Shown in pieces: positions 46,500-58,299 of a stretch of 64,000 nt of DNA (position 1 is its first letter; each line of letters begins with the position of its first letter). The DNA comes from Campanula takesimana. Lineage: Eukaryota > Streptophyta > Magnoliopsida > Asterales > Campanulaceae. Below the pieces are notes generated by a model. That model was not told the origin of the DNA and made no database searches. It worked only from the letters and a program-made list of their open reading frames with translations. The stretch is taken from contig JAOWBW010001594.1 of assembly GCA_026119855.1 (NCBI GenBank), positions 146,501-210,500 of the forward strand, given 5' to 3'. Both the position numbers and the translations under genes were made by a program.

Positions 46500-46846
46500 C
46501 CCGTATGAACTTACTGAGCATTGTTCGCTCACCCCTTCTTTATATATTTTTTCCCAGGTAAAGAGTAGAGGGAATTGATAGATCGCAAGGAAAGACGGCG
46601 TGGATTTATTGAAGTATTTAAGACAGTTATTTTATAGTTATTTCTAGAGCTAGTGACATGTACTAGCCGTTAAGTTTGAAAGATAGTTATGCTTCCGCAC
46701 TATTTTGAATTGTGGTTAGATGGTACTAGCCGTTACATTAAATATTGGGTTATGGATTATGTTTGACGATTGAGATTCCCTGGTTTTGGGATAGATATTA
46801 TTTAATTTAAAGACTATTTTATTATTGAAAAGTTTGGGGTGTTACA
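46500..46846 (+). repeat. Chromovirus LTR, 3' end (5' LTR remnant)
   Basis: ACTTACTGAGCATTGTTCGC and a terminal GGGGTGTTACA are followed by GT and the PBS TGGTATCAGAGC at 46849-46860. Copia-2 interrupts it on the left. It is a different copy from the 37236-39770 LTR. Confidence 0.7.
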
Positions 46847-46848
46847 GT

Positions 46849-47009
46849 TGGTATCAGAGCTTTAGGATTAGAGCTTAAAAGGGGATAGGAACTCTGATAT
46901 TGAATAGGTTTATTACGATTTTCAACGGCTAGAGAGACTAAGATTTCTTGAAGACAATTAGTTGGTTATGGAAACTGGTTATTTTAGGAAAGAACCTAAG
47001 ATAAGATTT
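46849..47009 (+). other. PBS and short internal start of a chromovirus
   Basis: Initiator tRNA-Met type PBS (46849-46860), then about 150 bp of leader, cut at 47009 by the next LTR. No coding sequence. Confidence 0.6.
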
Positions 47010-48283
47010 TGTTAGAATTCATTGTTAGTACACCCACTTGATTTGATTAATCCATGCCACGTGTCTTTTTATGGACTTTAGAAATCATGTAATAAAGTTT
47101 GACTTCAATTTTTAGATAAGTCAATTTCTAGATTTTTATTTGTCTAGGCTGAGTTTTTGATTCGGTTTAACCGTAGCGGTTTAGTTCTTCAAACCGCACT
47201 TGTGCTATTCTGAACCACCAGCATGGAGTCGCAAGTATTCATCAAAAACACATGCTACAGTTTTGATAAAACCGTTCTTCAAGTCTTATATGGAACCTCA
47301 GATGCAAACTTGATGGAACCGCATTCATGAAACCGCGTACTTCAGTTTCAATGAAATCGCATATCAAGTTCATCTTTGGAACCGCTCCAGCTCCTGGTGA
47401 AACCGCAGAGCATTTATTAAAGAATTCAAGTGTCATTTATTCCTTGAGACAAACATTCCCTTTATGACCGTAAAGGAATGTTTTATGACTTGTCAAAATA
47501 ACATCAAGTTAACTTGGAGTCTCTGCAAGGAATGTCGGTTTTGTCCACCAATTTGAAATGTTTACCGTTAGTTCTTTTTCTGCAATAAAGGACAAATGTC
47601 AGATAGTGGTGCTACAACTACCTAGGACTACAAGACAAAACCAAGGACGATAAGGACAGCTCAATCAATGGGATTTCGACAGCAGTTGTACCATCAGATT
47701 TAATTCAAATCTTTACCCAACGATCACAAGGGTGCACTGCCTATAAATAGCCTTCATTTATCAACAATGAAGGTCGCTGAGCTTCAAGAGATATTATTCC
47801 CAAGTGTTCAAGTTTGCTTTGAAGATTTTACCCAGAAATTCATACCTTCATAGATCTCCTTAGCAAACCAGAATTCTTCTTCAAGCTTCAAGCCTAACAA
47901 CCATTCATCACTCAGTCTTTACACAGAAAGTTTTCATTTGCTCAACAATCATTTAGATAATTAGAGCATTTGATACCTTTCCACACACACACCCAATTTA
48001 TATGATCACATAGATTATATACTTCGAATACACCGGTTATTATAATAGCTTTATAGGTTAGATTGATTATTTAGAGTTTAGATTCATCTTGTAAAACCTC
48101 CTCTAAATTAATACAAGTCTAGTAGCAATTAGAAAATCCTAGACTAACCATCTAGGTAGAGGACGTAGTTCATTCAAGAACGAACCTCTTCATATTGTGT
48201 GTTTGATCTTTACTTTCTGTCTTGTTATTTACTTTTCTTGTTTGTGGTCTATAACTTAATCCATCCCTAGGTGAACACAATCA
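47010..48283 (+). repeat. Copia-type LTR or solo LTR (right edge uncertain)
   Basis: Starts TGTTAGAATTCATTGTTAG. A TATA box TATAAATA at 47742-47749 sits about 730 bp in. AGGTAGAGGACGTAG at about 48151 is shared in reverse complement with the solo LTR at 16672-17995. ACCGC words recur over 47169-47405. A possible end is GAACACA or AATCA near 48279-48283; no target duplication was found. Confidence 0.45.
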
Positions 48284-48293
48284 ATTTCGTTAT

Positions 48294-48816
48294 AACTTTC
48301 ATCTATTTTTTGGTTAAAAATTTAGAAAATAATTTAAAATAATAATTTAAAATAAAAATAAAAAATGACAGTCTTTGATTGAATGAACTCTAGTATAAAC
48401 CATGAAATCAGTTATAGGCAATTTTGTAAAGTTTATTCATATTGTGAATCTTCACGATTGACCAGGGAAAAACTAAATTATGTAAGTTTGCTTTGCTGCA
48501 TTGGGCCTGTTAGCAATTTTGGCCTTTTGGGGCGGTTTGAACGGACCCCTAAACTAAATAAGGCCCTAACAGTACTCACCCATTGTTTGAGGTCTGGCCC
48601 AATCTCTTTACTGTCGCTTAGTCCATTGTCAGCTTTTTCAAGAGGCCCCAAATGACCTTAGTTTATTTCGAAGTCGGCAGAAAAGTCAACTCAAGAAAAA
48701 GTCAAACAAGAATCGGATCTTCTTCTCTTGTTGTTTGAACAAAGTCCATTAACTAAGCTTTAAAAAGTTTACTCCGCCTGTAATATTACAAGTAAAAACA
48801 ATAAAAAGTTGACGAA
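48294..48816. other. Unassigned, AT-rich
   Basis: No gene, RNA or repeat that I can support. Confidence 0.4.
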
Positions 48817-50622
48817 GTCTCAAATGCGGCAGCCGCACCGCGGCGGGCAAACCTGTGGGCCGAACCCGTCCGACCCACCCGCTCTAGCCTCCCTCCCTTC
48901 CCAAGATCGCGACACCTGTCATTTAAAAAAAAAAAATCCAATAGTTTCAAAATGTTATATCTTGATATTTATAACTCGAAAAAAAAATACCGTTGCGTTC
49001 GTCTCGACGAGACGAATCAAACTAGATAGGTCTTGATATGGTTTGATTTTTCTTTAAAAAAACATACTTTTTAACACACAAAAAAAATTGAGCTGCTCGT
49101 CACCTGAGATGTAACACTCTTTTCTAATAAAAGTAAAAGTTTCATCTTCAAAAAGCAACACTTTTTACTGGTAAATCTAACAGCAGTTTTGCAAGAAAAT
49201 TTAAATAGTTTGATAGTTTTTGTGGTTAGAAAAAGTAATATTTAAAGTGTAACAGAGTGTTACAATTGAGAAATAAAAATGTTACATTCATTTATTGTAA
49301 AATGTAACATTAGTATAGTTTTGTCAATATTATGTTTTTTTTTTTTAAAAAAAGTGTTACATTTGGAAAAAAAAGTGCTACATTCCTTTATAAAAACTGT
49401 TACATTCATTTATTATAAAATGTGACATTAATTTAGTTGTCAGTCTTATGTTATCTTTAATCTATGGGTTAACTGCAATTTGATTCCTAACTTTGTCCAA
49501 AATTTACAATGTTGATGACGTCTTTCCAATTTCGCCAATTAGTATACTCACTTTGTCATTTTGTTGCAATCCAATTACAAAAGTAACTAAGTGTTAGTTT
49601 TCTAACAGATTTTATGTCATGTGACTAGCACATGACGTTTTAAGGGACGTTTTAATATATTTTTGGAGCTACACATATCCGATTGATATGATTCTTTCTT
49701 TAAATTGAAACTAATATTTAAATTTACAACATATATTTTTTTGGCAAATTTTTAGGTGATTGGATTATTTTATATTAAATCTTAATTTTAAATATTAAAA
49801 AAAATAAAACACTTGAAATAATAATCTAAAAAAATGTGTTAGCCCAAGATATATTTCATATGAAGTAAATGTTATATGTAGATTATCAGTTCATAAAAAT
49901 ATTTGATAGGAAAAAAGGGAGATGCAGAAAATGATGAATCGGGGGAAGAGTGTATGTGGAAGGGGTGATGCGGGAAATGGCGGAGGGGTAGAGGGAAACC
50001 AAACGTTAGGAAAGAAGGTATATCATGGTGGTAAGTAATAAACTTTTCAGATTATTTTTCCCATGTCATCTATTTTTCAATATTTTCATTTAATTAAATT
50101 ACAAAATAATATAATATAATTAGTTCGCCAAAAAAATTGTCAAAAAAATATATGTTGTAGATTTAAATATTAGCTTTTGTTTAAAAAAAGAATCATACCA
50201 ATCGGATATGTGTAGCTTCACAAACATCTTAAATCGTCATGTGCTAGTCATATGACATAAAATATGTTAAAAAACTAACACTCAGTTACTTTTGTAGTCG
50301 GATTGCAACAAAATACAAAGTGAGTATACCAATTAGCAAAAATTGAAAACACAGCATCAACATTGCAAATTTTTGAAAAAGTCATGAACCAAATTGCAAT
50401 TAACCCTTAATCTATTGCAGCAACATTGTGGTACATTTTGAAAAAAAAAAGTGTTACCTTTGAAAAAAGAGTGTTACATTTAGTTATAAAAAGTGTTACT
50501 TTTGTTGGCGAGCAAAAAATAACAAAGAAAAAAAAATTGGGGCAAAAAAAGAAAGAAAAAGAAGTTGCTCGGCTCGGCTCCGTGCGAGCCGTCGCACGCG
50601 GTGCGGCGGTTGCACATGAGAC
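48817..50622. mobile_element. Possible TIR element containing GTGTTACATT-type repeats
   Basis: GTCTCAAATGCGGCAGCCGC at 48817 and the reverse complement of 50590-50622 (GTCTCATGTGCAACCGCCGC) share an imperfect inverted end of about 30 bp, GC-rich in AT-rich surroundings. Inside are irregular repeats of GTGTTACATT separated by A-runs (about 49100-49450 and 50450-50510), split by the Mutator-like element at 49466. No target duplication found. Confidence 0.35.
49466..50406. mobile_element. Mutator-like MITE with ~290-bp TIRs
   Basis: Ends GGGTTAACTGCAATTTG and CAAATTGCAATTAACCC. The arms (about 49466-49760 and 50113-50406) are reverse complements with few differences. A perfect 9-bp duplication TTAATCTAT flanks it (49457-49465 and 50407-50415), as expected for Mutator-like transposition. 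The about 350-bp centre has no coding sequence. Non-autonomous, 941 bp. Confidence 0.9.
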
Positions 50623-50660
50623 AGCCTCTAAAAGGTTTTGACCTTGAAAACAAGTAAAAG

Positions 50661-51773
50661 GATTTTTTTTTCAAATAATTCCCTTTTGAATCCATATATA
50701 CCAGAATGACACTAGGAAAAATTTATGTACCAAAATGACCACTTTGAGAGAAATCGGCATTGGTAGTGCCGTTTTTAGTTTGAAGTCGGCATTGTCAATG
50801 CCGACTTTAGGCCATTTTTGAAACCCAATTTTTTTTTTTTTTTTAAAAAAAAACAAAACCCTAAAGTCGGCATTGCCAATGCCGACTTTAGGCCTTTTTT
50901 TTTTTTTTTTCAAATTGGGTCTCTCACATTTATATTTATCTGCGGCGATACGAATTGGGGTTACCCTTCTGCGATCCGTTCTGTTCTGCTCGTGCGATTC
51001 ATTTAGGAGTTAGGACTCCAGAGCAATTTTCTGTTGTTGTTTCTGACTAAGGAAAATAAGGCACACTCAGTTACTAATCTTTTTTAGGTTCACAAAATCA
51101 ATCTAACCAGAGTTACCCAAGATCAAAAAATAATTATGGCTAGTATACTTATTTGTTACACAGTCATTGTGGAGGGTTAAATCAATTTGCAAATTCAGTT
51201 TCGTACTCCCTCTGTAATCTATATTTTGGGTTTCGAAAATTGGAGTTTATTCTCCAATAATCCAATTTAAAAAATTCAATTTGGAAATCTAGAAAGAAAA
51301 AGAAACAAAGTCCAATTTGCGAATTCAGTTTTTTAGAATTCCGTCGGTGGATCTGTGAAGCCGAGAAACATGCCCGAGTAGACGACGACCTATCTGCTGC
51401 AGGAAGAATCACAAACGAGATTGATGGGAGTTTTGCGGCCGCAGGGTATTTTAAAAACGGGCGTTTTAATTTTTTAACCCCAATTCGTATCGCCGGCAGA
51501 TAAATATAAATGTGAGAAACCCAATTTGAAAAAAAAAAAAAAAAAAGCCTAAAGTCGGCATTGGCAATGCCGACTTTAGGCCTTTTTTTTTTTTTTTTTT
51601 TCAAATTGGGTTTCAAAAATGGCCTAAAGTCGGCATTGGCAATGCCGACTTCAAACAAAAAACGGCACTACCAATGCCGACTTCTCTCAAAGTGGTCATT
51701 TTGGTACATAAATTTTCTCTAGTGTCATTCTGGTACATATGGATTCAAAAGGGAATTATTTGAAAAAAAATTC
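50661..51773. mobile_element. Mutator-like inverted-repeat element with internal palindromes
   Basis: Arms 50661-50963 and 51475-51773 are near-identical reverse complements. A perfect 10-bp repeat CAAGTAAAAG flanks it (50651-50660 and 51774-51783), so the duplication is 9-10 bp. Each arm holds two palindromes built on AGTCGGCATTG.CAATGCCGACT (50782-50809, 50860-50892, 51548-51580, 51623-51652), separated by poly-T/A. There is no transposase. 1113 bp. Confidence 0.85.
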
Positions 51774-51783
51774 CAAGTAAAAG

Positions 51784-52376
51784 TATCAATTTCAAAAAAA
51801 CATTATCAAATACGGCTGCATTATATTTTTAAAAATATTTGTAATTAATTGTTTCGTTCATATCAGAGAGTAAGACATATTTATTTATTTTTGATACGTC
51901 TATGAGTTTAATTATCAAAATAATAAATGATGAAAAGTGTTTTAGACAATTTTGTCTTTATAGCATTTACTTAATTACAAAAAGAAAAAAAAGTAATTGT
52001 ACTTACTACGTACTTGTATTATAAAGAATGTTTTGAAGAATTATATATCAACTTACTTGCAATCTTTACCAATTTTTTATTATTTTGTTAATAAACGTGC
52101 AAAAAAAACAAAAAAACAAAGTAACACTCTTACTTTTATATGCAAAGGAAATATTACTTTTTAGAAAATAATAGTATCCATTTATTATAAATAAAGATAA
52201 TTTAATTATTTTTAATATGTGTGAGTAATTATTTTTATTTAGTGCTCTCTCTATCCCATAACTATGTGGACAAATTTTCATTTTTGGTGTCTCATTGATA
52301 AGTTACACTTCCTAAAATGGTAAAGAATATTTACTGTTTCTCCCACTCATTCTCTCTCAGAAATAGTTATAATATA
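51784..52376. other. AT-rich spacer with a MITE fragment
   Basis: No gene. 52240-52370 (CTCTCTCTATCCCATAACTA...) looks like a decayed Stowaway-type fragment. Confidence 0.4.
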
Positions 52377-52657
52377 CTCCCTCCGTCCCAGCTCACTTGA
52401 CACTTATTTCTATTTGCGTCTGTCCCAGCTCACTTGACACTTCCCAAAATATGCTACTTTTTATAATTTTATATTCACTCTACCCCACCACTCATTCTCT
52501 CTCTTCATTTTTCACCACTCAATTTATTCAATTGATACTACTATTTACCCCACTCATTCTCTCTCTTCATTTTCTACCACACATTTTCCTAATTTTATTA
52601 TTTTTCCTTAATTATTGTGCCCACTCATGGGTGTCAAGTGAAGTGGGACGGAGAGAG
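52377..52657. mobile_element. Stowaway-type MITE
   Basis: CTCCCTCCGTCCCAGCTCAC at the left and GTGGGACGGAGAGAG at the right, TA duplications on both sides (52375-52376, 52658-52659), 281 bp, no coding capacity. Confidence 0.85.
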
Positions 52658-53208
52658 TATATCTTAGGCGGAACTTAGGCGTTTCATGAACGCCTAGCGC
52701 CTAGGCGGCTTAGACGGCGTCTTTTAGAACATTGTTTCCTACCCCACTTTCTATATCTTACTTCACTTTTCACACTTACAATAACTACTCACTACTATTC
52801 GTACCTTAATTCCTGTGCATAATTTATTTTGTTCACATTGTTTTGGGACGAAGGGAGTATACTGTAATTAGGAGAGAGGGAGTAAGTATACTCATTATGT
52901 CCCATCTCACTCAAGTGGTAGGCACAAGAATTAAGAAAAACTAATTTATGTGTGGTAGAAAATGGAAAGAGATAATGAGTAAAGTAAATAATAGTATTAT
53001 TGAATAAATTGAATGGTAGAAAATGAAAAAAAAATAAAATAATGATAAGGTAAATTGAATATAAAATTATGAAAGAAAACTATTTTAGGAGTCTCGGGCT
53101 GGAACGACCGACATGAAAGAGAAGGCGGTTTTTCTTTTTTTGTCTTTGGAAGCGGTAACAGAAGGCGGTTGAGTACGGATCATATACTTTTGTTTTGTGG
53201 GTGGATCG
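52658..53208. other. HIR upstream region with MITE fragments
   Basis: Two decayed Stowaway-like pieces (about 52720-52860, ending GGGACGAAGGGAGTA, and about 52895-53100). No gene. Confidence 0.4.
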
Positions 53209-53216
53209 TATATAAG
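53209..53216 (+). promoter_or_regulatory. TATA box of HIR gene
   Basis: TATATAAG lies 46 nt before ATG 53262, with a GAGA-rich 5' leader (GGGGAGAGAGACGGAGAGAG) between. Inferred from position. Confidence 0.5.
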
Positions 53217-53261
53217 ATCAGATCAGGAAGGGGAGAGAGACGGAGAGAGAGAGATATTTCG

Positions 53262-56200
53262 ATGGGGAACACGTCGTGTGTTTTCTGTGGGTGCATAGAC
53301 CAAGCAAGCGTAGGCATCGTTGAGAAATGGGGACGATTCTACAAACTTTCTCAGCCTGGCCTCAATTTCTTCAATCCTTTCGCCGGCGAATACCTCGCCG
53401 GCGTCCTCTCCACCCGCATCAACTCCCTCGATGTCAAAATTGAGACCAAAACCAAGGTCCTCTCTCTCCCTAGGGTTCACCTATACATGATTCTAACTCT
53501 CTGTTAATCGACTGTAATAATCCATAGCTATTTTATTGCTTTTGATTGTTGATGAATACTTCACTGATCCACATGCTATTAATAGGTCCATCTTATTATA
53601 GTATGTTCAAGGATCGATGTTTCAGATTTTTAGTACTATTTCAGCTTCCTTTATTTATATGCTGGTAATTTTATGCGATGAATGTGCACTTGAATTGGAT
53701 GATGTTGGTAGGTAACGCCCGGATTCTGGAAACTTATGTCTTAGCCATGAAATATGTGTGATTGTGTGGCCTAAAGTGCTTTGGCTCCTGAGTAATTTCA
53801 CTAATTTGTAATCCATGAGTTCGTCTTAGCGATTACCAGACTTGTGTAATCCCTAACGATCCTTTGTACAGCTTACTTATAGGAGTGATGTTATTCTTTT
53901 GTTATTATTGAACAATAATTGTTCACTTTTTGAATGGCCATCTGTTTTTTTTTAGGACAATGTCTTTGTTCACTTGGTTTGCTCAATTCAGTACCGAGTA
54001 GTAAAAGAAAATGCTGATGATGCATTTTATGAGCTTCAGAATCCCCAGGAGCAGATTCAAGCTTATGTGTTTGATGGTAATATATTTGGCTAGTACTACT
54101 CACTTCTAGAAACGTCCTCCCCCCCACCCCTCCCCATTATGAACCAGTTACTAAAACTAAAACCACATTTTTTTTCATCCTTCACTATAATTTCTTTTAC
54201 TTTCTCACTAGTTGTGCGAGCTCATGTTCCAAGAATGAACCTAGATGAGCTTTTTGAGCAGAAAGACGAAGTTGCCAAAGCTGTTTCGGAAGAACTTGAG
54301 AAGGTGAATTGATGCTAAATGTTTGGTATTTGATCAACATTATTTCATCTTCGTTTGCTTTTTATTGATGTTTCCAATTGTATAACACTTGTGTATGTTT
54401 GTGAACTAATAACATTGATCAGGTGATGGGAGGATATGGATACAACATAGAGCACATATTGATGGTTGACATCATACCTGACCCTTCAGTGCGCAAAGCT
54501 ATGAATGAGATAAATGCAGGTTAATCCCTTCAAATGTGTTATATATGTGTGTGTGCGCGCGTGTTTTTGTGTGTATATATTCAGTAAGTTGAGCTGGCTT
54601 GAGCTCGACTCAGCTCCATTTAGCTCAAACTTGTGTTGGGCTTAAGTTGTGAGTTCAAACATGGGTTGTAGGCTTTGTATAAATTATGATCCCTCCATCC
54701 CAAAATGAATGTTAAAAAAAATCAATTTTACTCTTGATCAAGAGTGAATTTAAATTGTTTTTGGACATTGATTACGGGACGGGGGTAGTAGATGTTTGGC
54801 TAACCTTGAATCAGTTCTTTGATCACATATCATAGGTTTACTAACCCGAACTCAATAAAATATAGAGCTGAACCACGGCTCAGTTATGTTCGTTTTACTG
54901 AATTTACACGGGTAGTACATTGTTAGGTCTCATGGTGTTACTCGTCCTGAATGTATACCAATAGACCGTTAAGAAGCACCTAAAGAATTATTTAGTTTAT
55001 CAGCTACTATTTATTGAACTAAAGGCATTTGTCAAGGACAGAATCGTTACTGTTTTACTCAAATTAGCAGTCCAGACCAGTAAAAGCAGTTTCCTGTACT
55101 TTACTAATGTAGTCTACCTCTGTCCCTAAATGAGTGTCCAAATTTCATTTTAAGAGACATCTAAAAATCTCAACTCTTTGTACAATTTGGTGGCAAAGAT
55201 TCATATATAATCTTGTAATCTCCTTTACAAACATTTAGTTTTGCACGTATAAAGAGACCGGTGAAAAAAATTAAAAAAAAAAAACATTTAGGGACAAAGT
55301 TATGTTAAAAAAAGACTCATTTTGGGACAATTTTTTTTTGAAAATGGACACTCATTTAGGGACAGAGGGAGTATCATTATACGCTTTCATAATGGTTGTT
55401 GCAACATTGGTTGGCTTATATTTCGTTTTCATCTATCCGACTCAAAGAGATCATGTTTGAAATACTTACTTGGTTTGTCCGTTTTAGCAGAAGGTTCCAT
55501 TATAAAAGTCGATGTGGTACTACACCAAATATACTTCAAGCTGATTTTAAAAAGTTAATATTGAACTCTTTGCTTTGACTATGGGGAATATATTTGAAGG
55601 ACGGCTCTTCTCTGTATGGTTCTTAACCTTACGGAATAAAATGGTTTGTTTAGTTTTGAATTTAATGCTGTAATAGTAACTGCGTGAGGTTATAAACTGA
55701 CTCTTTGAGTAGGAATCCTGAAAGTGACACAAAGGAGAGACTAAACAAGGGAATTTTTCTATCCAGCACCATTTAACTTTATTCTACTCTCTTTGTTGCG
55801 AAAAAATTGTACCATTTCACAAGTTAAACCTTGTAAGAATGAAGCTTTACTTGCTTCTACCTTCTTGAAATCTTGCTAAAAGTATTGCCTTACTTGAGAA
55901 ATAAACAGTTTTTATGGGACAAAATAAAAAGGAAAGAGAGCCTTTTTTTTGGACGGAGAGCAATAATCTTATTGAAATTCTTCAATTGTGGTGCTATTCA
56001 TTGAGTAAATTCTGATTGTAGTTGTACATGTGTGGACTATTGAACTGACTTGAAGTGTACTGTGTTTACAGCTCAAAGGCTTCAGCTTGCATGTGTATAC
56101 AAGGGGGAGGCCGATAAGATTTTGCTAGTGAAAAAAGCAGAAGCGGAAGCTGAAGCCAAATACTTGGGGGGGAGTTGGTGTTGCACGGCAGAGGCAAGCC

Positions 56201-56434
56201 ATTACAGACGGACTGAGAGAGAACATCTTGAACTTCTCAAACAAGGTGGAGGGAACCACATCAAAAGAGGTGATGGATCTTATCATGGTAACTCAGTACT
56301 TTGACACCATCAAAGACCTAGGCAACTCGTCAAAGAACACTACAGTTTTCATACCTCATGGACCTGGCCATGTCAGAGATATTGGTGACCAGATACGTAA
56401 TGGAATGATGCAGTCTGCTAGTGCCAATCTGTGA
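53262..56434 (+). CDS. HIR4: Hypersensitive-induced reaction protein (SPFH/prohibitin family), five exons, frameshift in last exon
   Basis: Exons 53262-53456, 53956-54076, 54212-54303, 54423-54519 and 56072-56434, all with GT-AG introns and matching phases. The protein starts MGNTSCVFCGCIDQASVGIV: Gly2 can be N-myristoylated and nearby Cys palmitoylated, anchoring it inside the plasma membrane. The SPFH domain follows (STRINSLDVKIETKTK, DNVFVHLVCSIQYRVV, EHILMVDIIPDPSVRKAMNE), then the Ala/Glu coiled-coil (KKAEAEAEAKYLGG). HIR proteins form oligomers in microdomains and associate with immune receptors. The sequence most resembles the Arabidopsis At5g51570 type. A run of 7 G (56166-56172) where the family frame needs 6 shifts the frame and stops it at 56304; the correct frame then continues to TGA 56434 (NFSNKVEGT..., HGPGHVRDIGDQIRNGMM). 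In frame it would be 288 residues, normal for the family. Confidence 0.9.
54690..54785. mobile_element. Small Stowaway-like MITE in HIR intron 4
   Basis: ATCCCTCCATCCCAAAATGA at the left, ATTACGGGACGGGGGTAG at the right. Inverted ends of the CTCCCTCCGTCCC type, shortened and diverged. About 96 bp; edges approximate. Confidence 0.5.
55117..55371. mobile_element. Stowaway-type MITE in HIR intron 4
   Basis: CCTCTGTCCCTAAATGAGTG and CACTCATTTAGGGACAGAGG are exact inverted ends; TA on both sides (55115-55116 and 55372-55373). Different inner sequence from the 52377 type. 255 bp. Confidence 0.8.
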
Positions 56435-57101
56435 TCCCAGCCTCGTGCTTGAAGTTTGTTGTTTGTTCCTTGGTTTCAGTTTTGAGTTGAAATAATTCGG
56501 ACGATATACAAGTTAATGTAATATGCTCACACGTGTAAGAATGATACCCGGGATTGTAAATATGTTTTTCTGTTGAGTGCCCACAACATGTATTTTTGGA
56601 CACATCCTCCGTCAAGTGTTGTTTGTTTCACTACTTGTAGTCTTGTACGATAATGTTTTTCTTCTTTCTCCCTTAGTCTTAGGCACAAGTATCAAGTTGC
56701 TCATGTTGCACTTGTACCCATCCACACAAACAATGGCAACCTTCAAAGTATTATCATTCACAGAAATATCGGTCCCATCTGTCAGCCTTCTTAATCCTTC
56801 CGAAAATAATACAAGTAAAAGACTATGAGTGTGTTTTAGAGGAAACTAGTTTCTCCATAAGTTATAAAAAGTCTTGTTTTTAACCCTTAAACCTAAAACC
56901 CTAAACCCTATAAAACATGACTTTTTATAACTTATCGAGAAAACTAGTTTCCACCAAAATTATCTCAAAGACTAATAGGAGGGGAATTGATATAAGATAA
57001 AATGTGTGTCGCATCTGAATTCTCTCTTTAGTATATTCTTAGTCCTCTCAGTTTCAAAAAATAAATACTGTAATACAATGTCATTGTGGGTACGCTACAA
57101 T
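56435..57101. other. HIR 3' flank with a short hairpin repeat
   Basis: 56841-56954 is an inverted repeat with about 33-bp arms (GGAAACTAGTTTCTCCATAA and its complement) around ACCCTAAACCCTA, a telomere-like motif. No further gene. Confidence 0.5.
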
Positions 57102-57215
57102 TAGGGGTGGCAAATTGGGTGTTTTGGGTTTACCTATTAAAGTTAAAAATCCATTGGATATCCAAATATTTTAACTTTAATTGATACACCCAAAACACCC
57201 ATTTTGCCACCCCTA
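57102..57215. mobile_element. hAT-type MITE
   Basis: Inverted ends TAGGGGTGGCAAA and TTTTGCCACCCCTA with a perfect 8-bp duplication GCTACAAT (57094-57101 and 57216-57223). 114 bp. Confidence 0.85.
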
Positions 57216-57223
57216 GCTACAAT

Positions 57224-58152
57224 TGTTTATGTTAAGTTGTTTATAGTAAAATCCTATTTTATCTTTGAAAATTAAGTCACTTGCACATCACATCACATGG
57301 TCATTCAACTAGAAAAATGGATGTCCTTTGCCCAAGATATCTTAGATGCAAAAAGAAAAAGAAAAAAAGGATTAATTTCTCAAAAGTCCCTGAAATAAAC
57401 TATAATTTTTAATAAGGACCTTAATATTTTCTTATTTCTAAAAAAATTAATAAGTTGAAATTTTATTGCTCAAAAGCCATTGAGAAACGTGTCTCAGACT
57501 ACCTATGGACCTTAAAAAAATGTCTGAGAGACGTGTCTCAGAACACGGAGAAATATAAAAAATATAGAGACTTAATAAAGAATAAACATTTGGCTTTGGG
57601 CTGAAAGACTTTTCAGAAAATACCCCAAAAAAATGGACCCGGAACCGCTCCACCTAATTTAGCTCCACCCCTCCACCCAACGGCTCCGATCACGGCCACA
57701 TAGGTGAGCTCATCATCTGTGCGGCTGAAATGATTTCAGTTTTTTGTGGGTCCTACCGAGCTCGGACACATCTCATCCGTCGAACAAAAAAACAACAACG
57801 AGGTGGCTCTAATCTCCGCCATTTGGTGGACCGGTTGAAGCTAACCGCTCGGTGGAGCGGTTCGAAATAATTTTTTTTTTTGGGGGAGATACCTTTTTTT
57901 CAACAAAATGACTTAAGAGCAAAACTTCGGAAAGTATGGGACATTCTTTTGGTGGGAATGGGGAAGAGAATTTTTATTTTTATTTTTATTTTTCTTAACA
58001 TTCATTTTGAGATAGAGGTAAAAATAAATTTCACCCCTTCAAAATTAATTTTGGATTTTCTTGAGGTTAGTTGTTTACCTTATAACACTTTAACACCCGT
58101 TAATAATAATAAATAAAACACTTTAACCTCATATACTTCCACGTAGTCCAAT

Positions 58153-58154
<2 letters not shown>
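57224..58154. other. Intergenic, AT-rich, with one inverted repeat
   Basis: No gene. GGAACCGCTCCACC at about 57641 and GGTGGAGCGGTTCG at about 57851 form an inverted pair about 225 bp apart, possibly a decayed MITE. Confidence 0.4.

Positions 58155-58186
<32 letters not shown>
58155..58186. repeat. (TA)n microsatellite
   Basis: About 16 uninterrupted TA units. Confidence 0.95.
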
Positions 58187-58189
<3 letters not shown>

Positions 58190-58299
58190 GTTGGTGAAGA
58201 GAATCATGGTGTTGCCATGTGGACAAGTCATGGGGAAAGAAAGCATTTGGTGATGCTATATCAATTCCACCGTAATAAATAAGTGACTTTTCATTTTTT

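Noticed and set aside
29128..46860. tRNA-Met genes suggested by TGGTATCAGAGC
   Set aside because: These 12-nt matches lie right after LTR ends and are primer-binding sites; no cloverleaf is present.
52397..52678. Hydrophobic 93-residue ORF
   Set aside because: Chance frame through a Stowaway-type MITE.
56886..56912. Telomere repeat ACCCTAAACCCTA
   Set aside because: Only about two degenerate units in the loop of a small inverted repeat; not an interstitial telomere tract.
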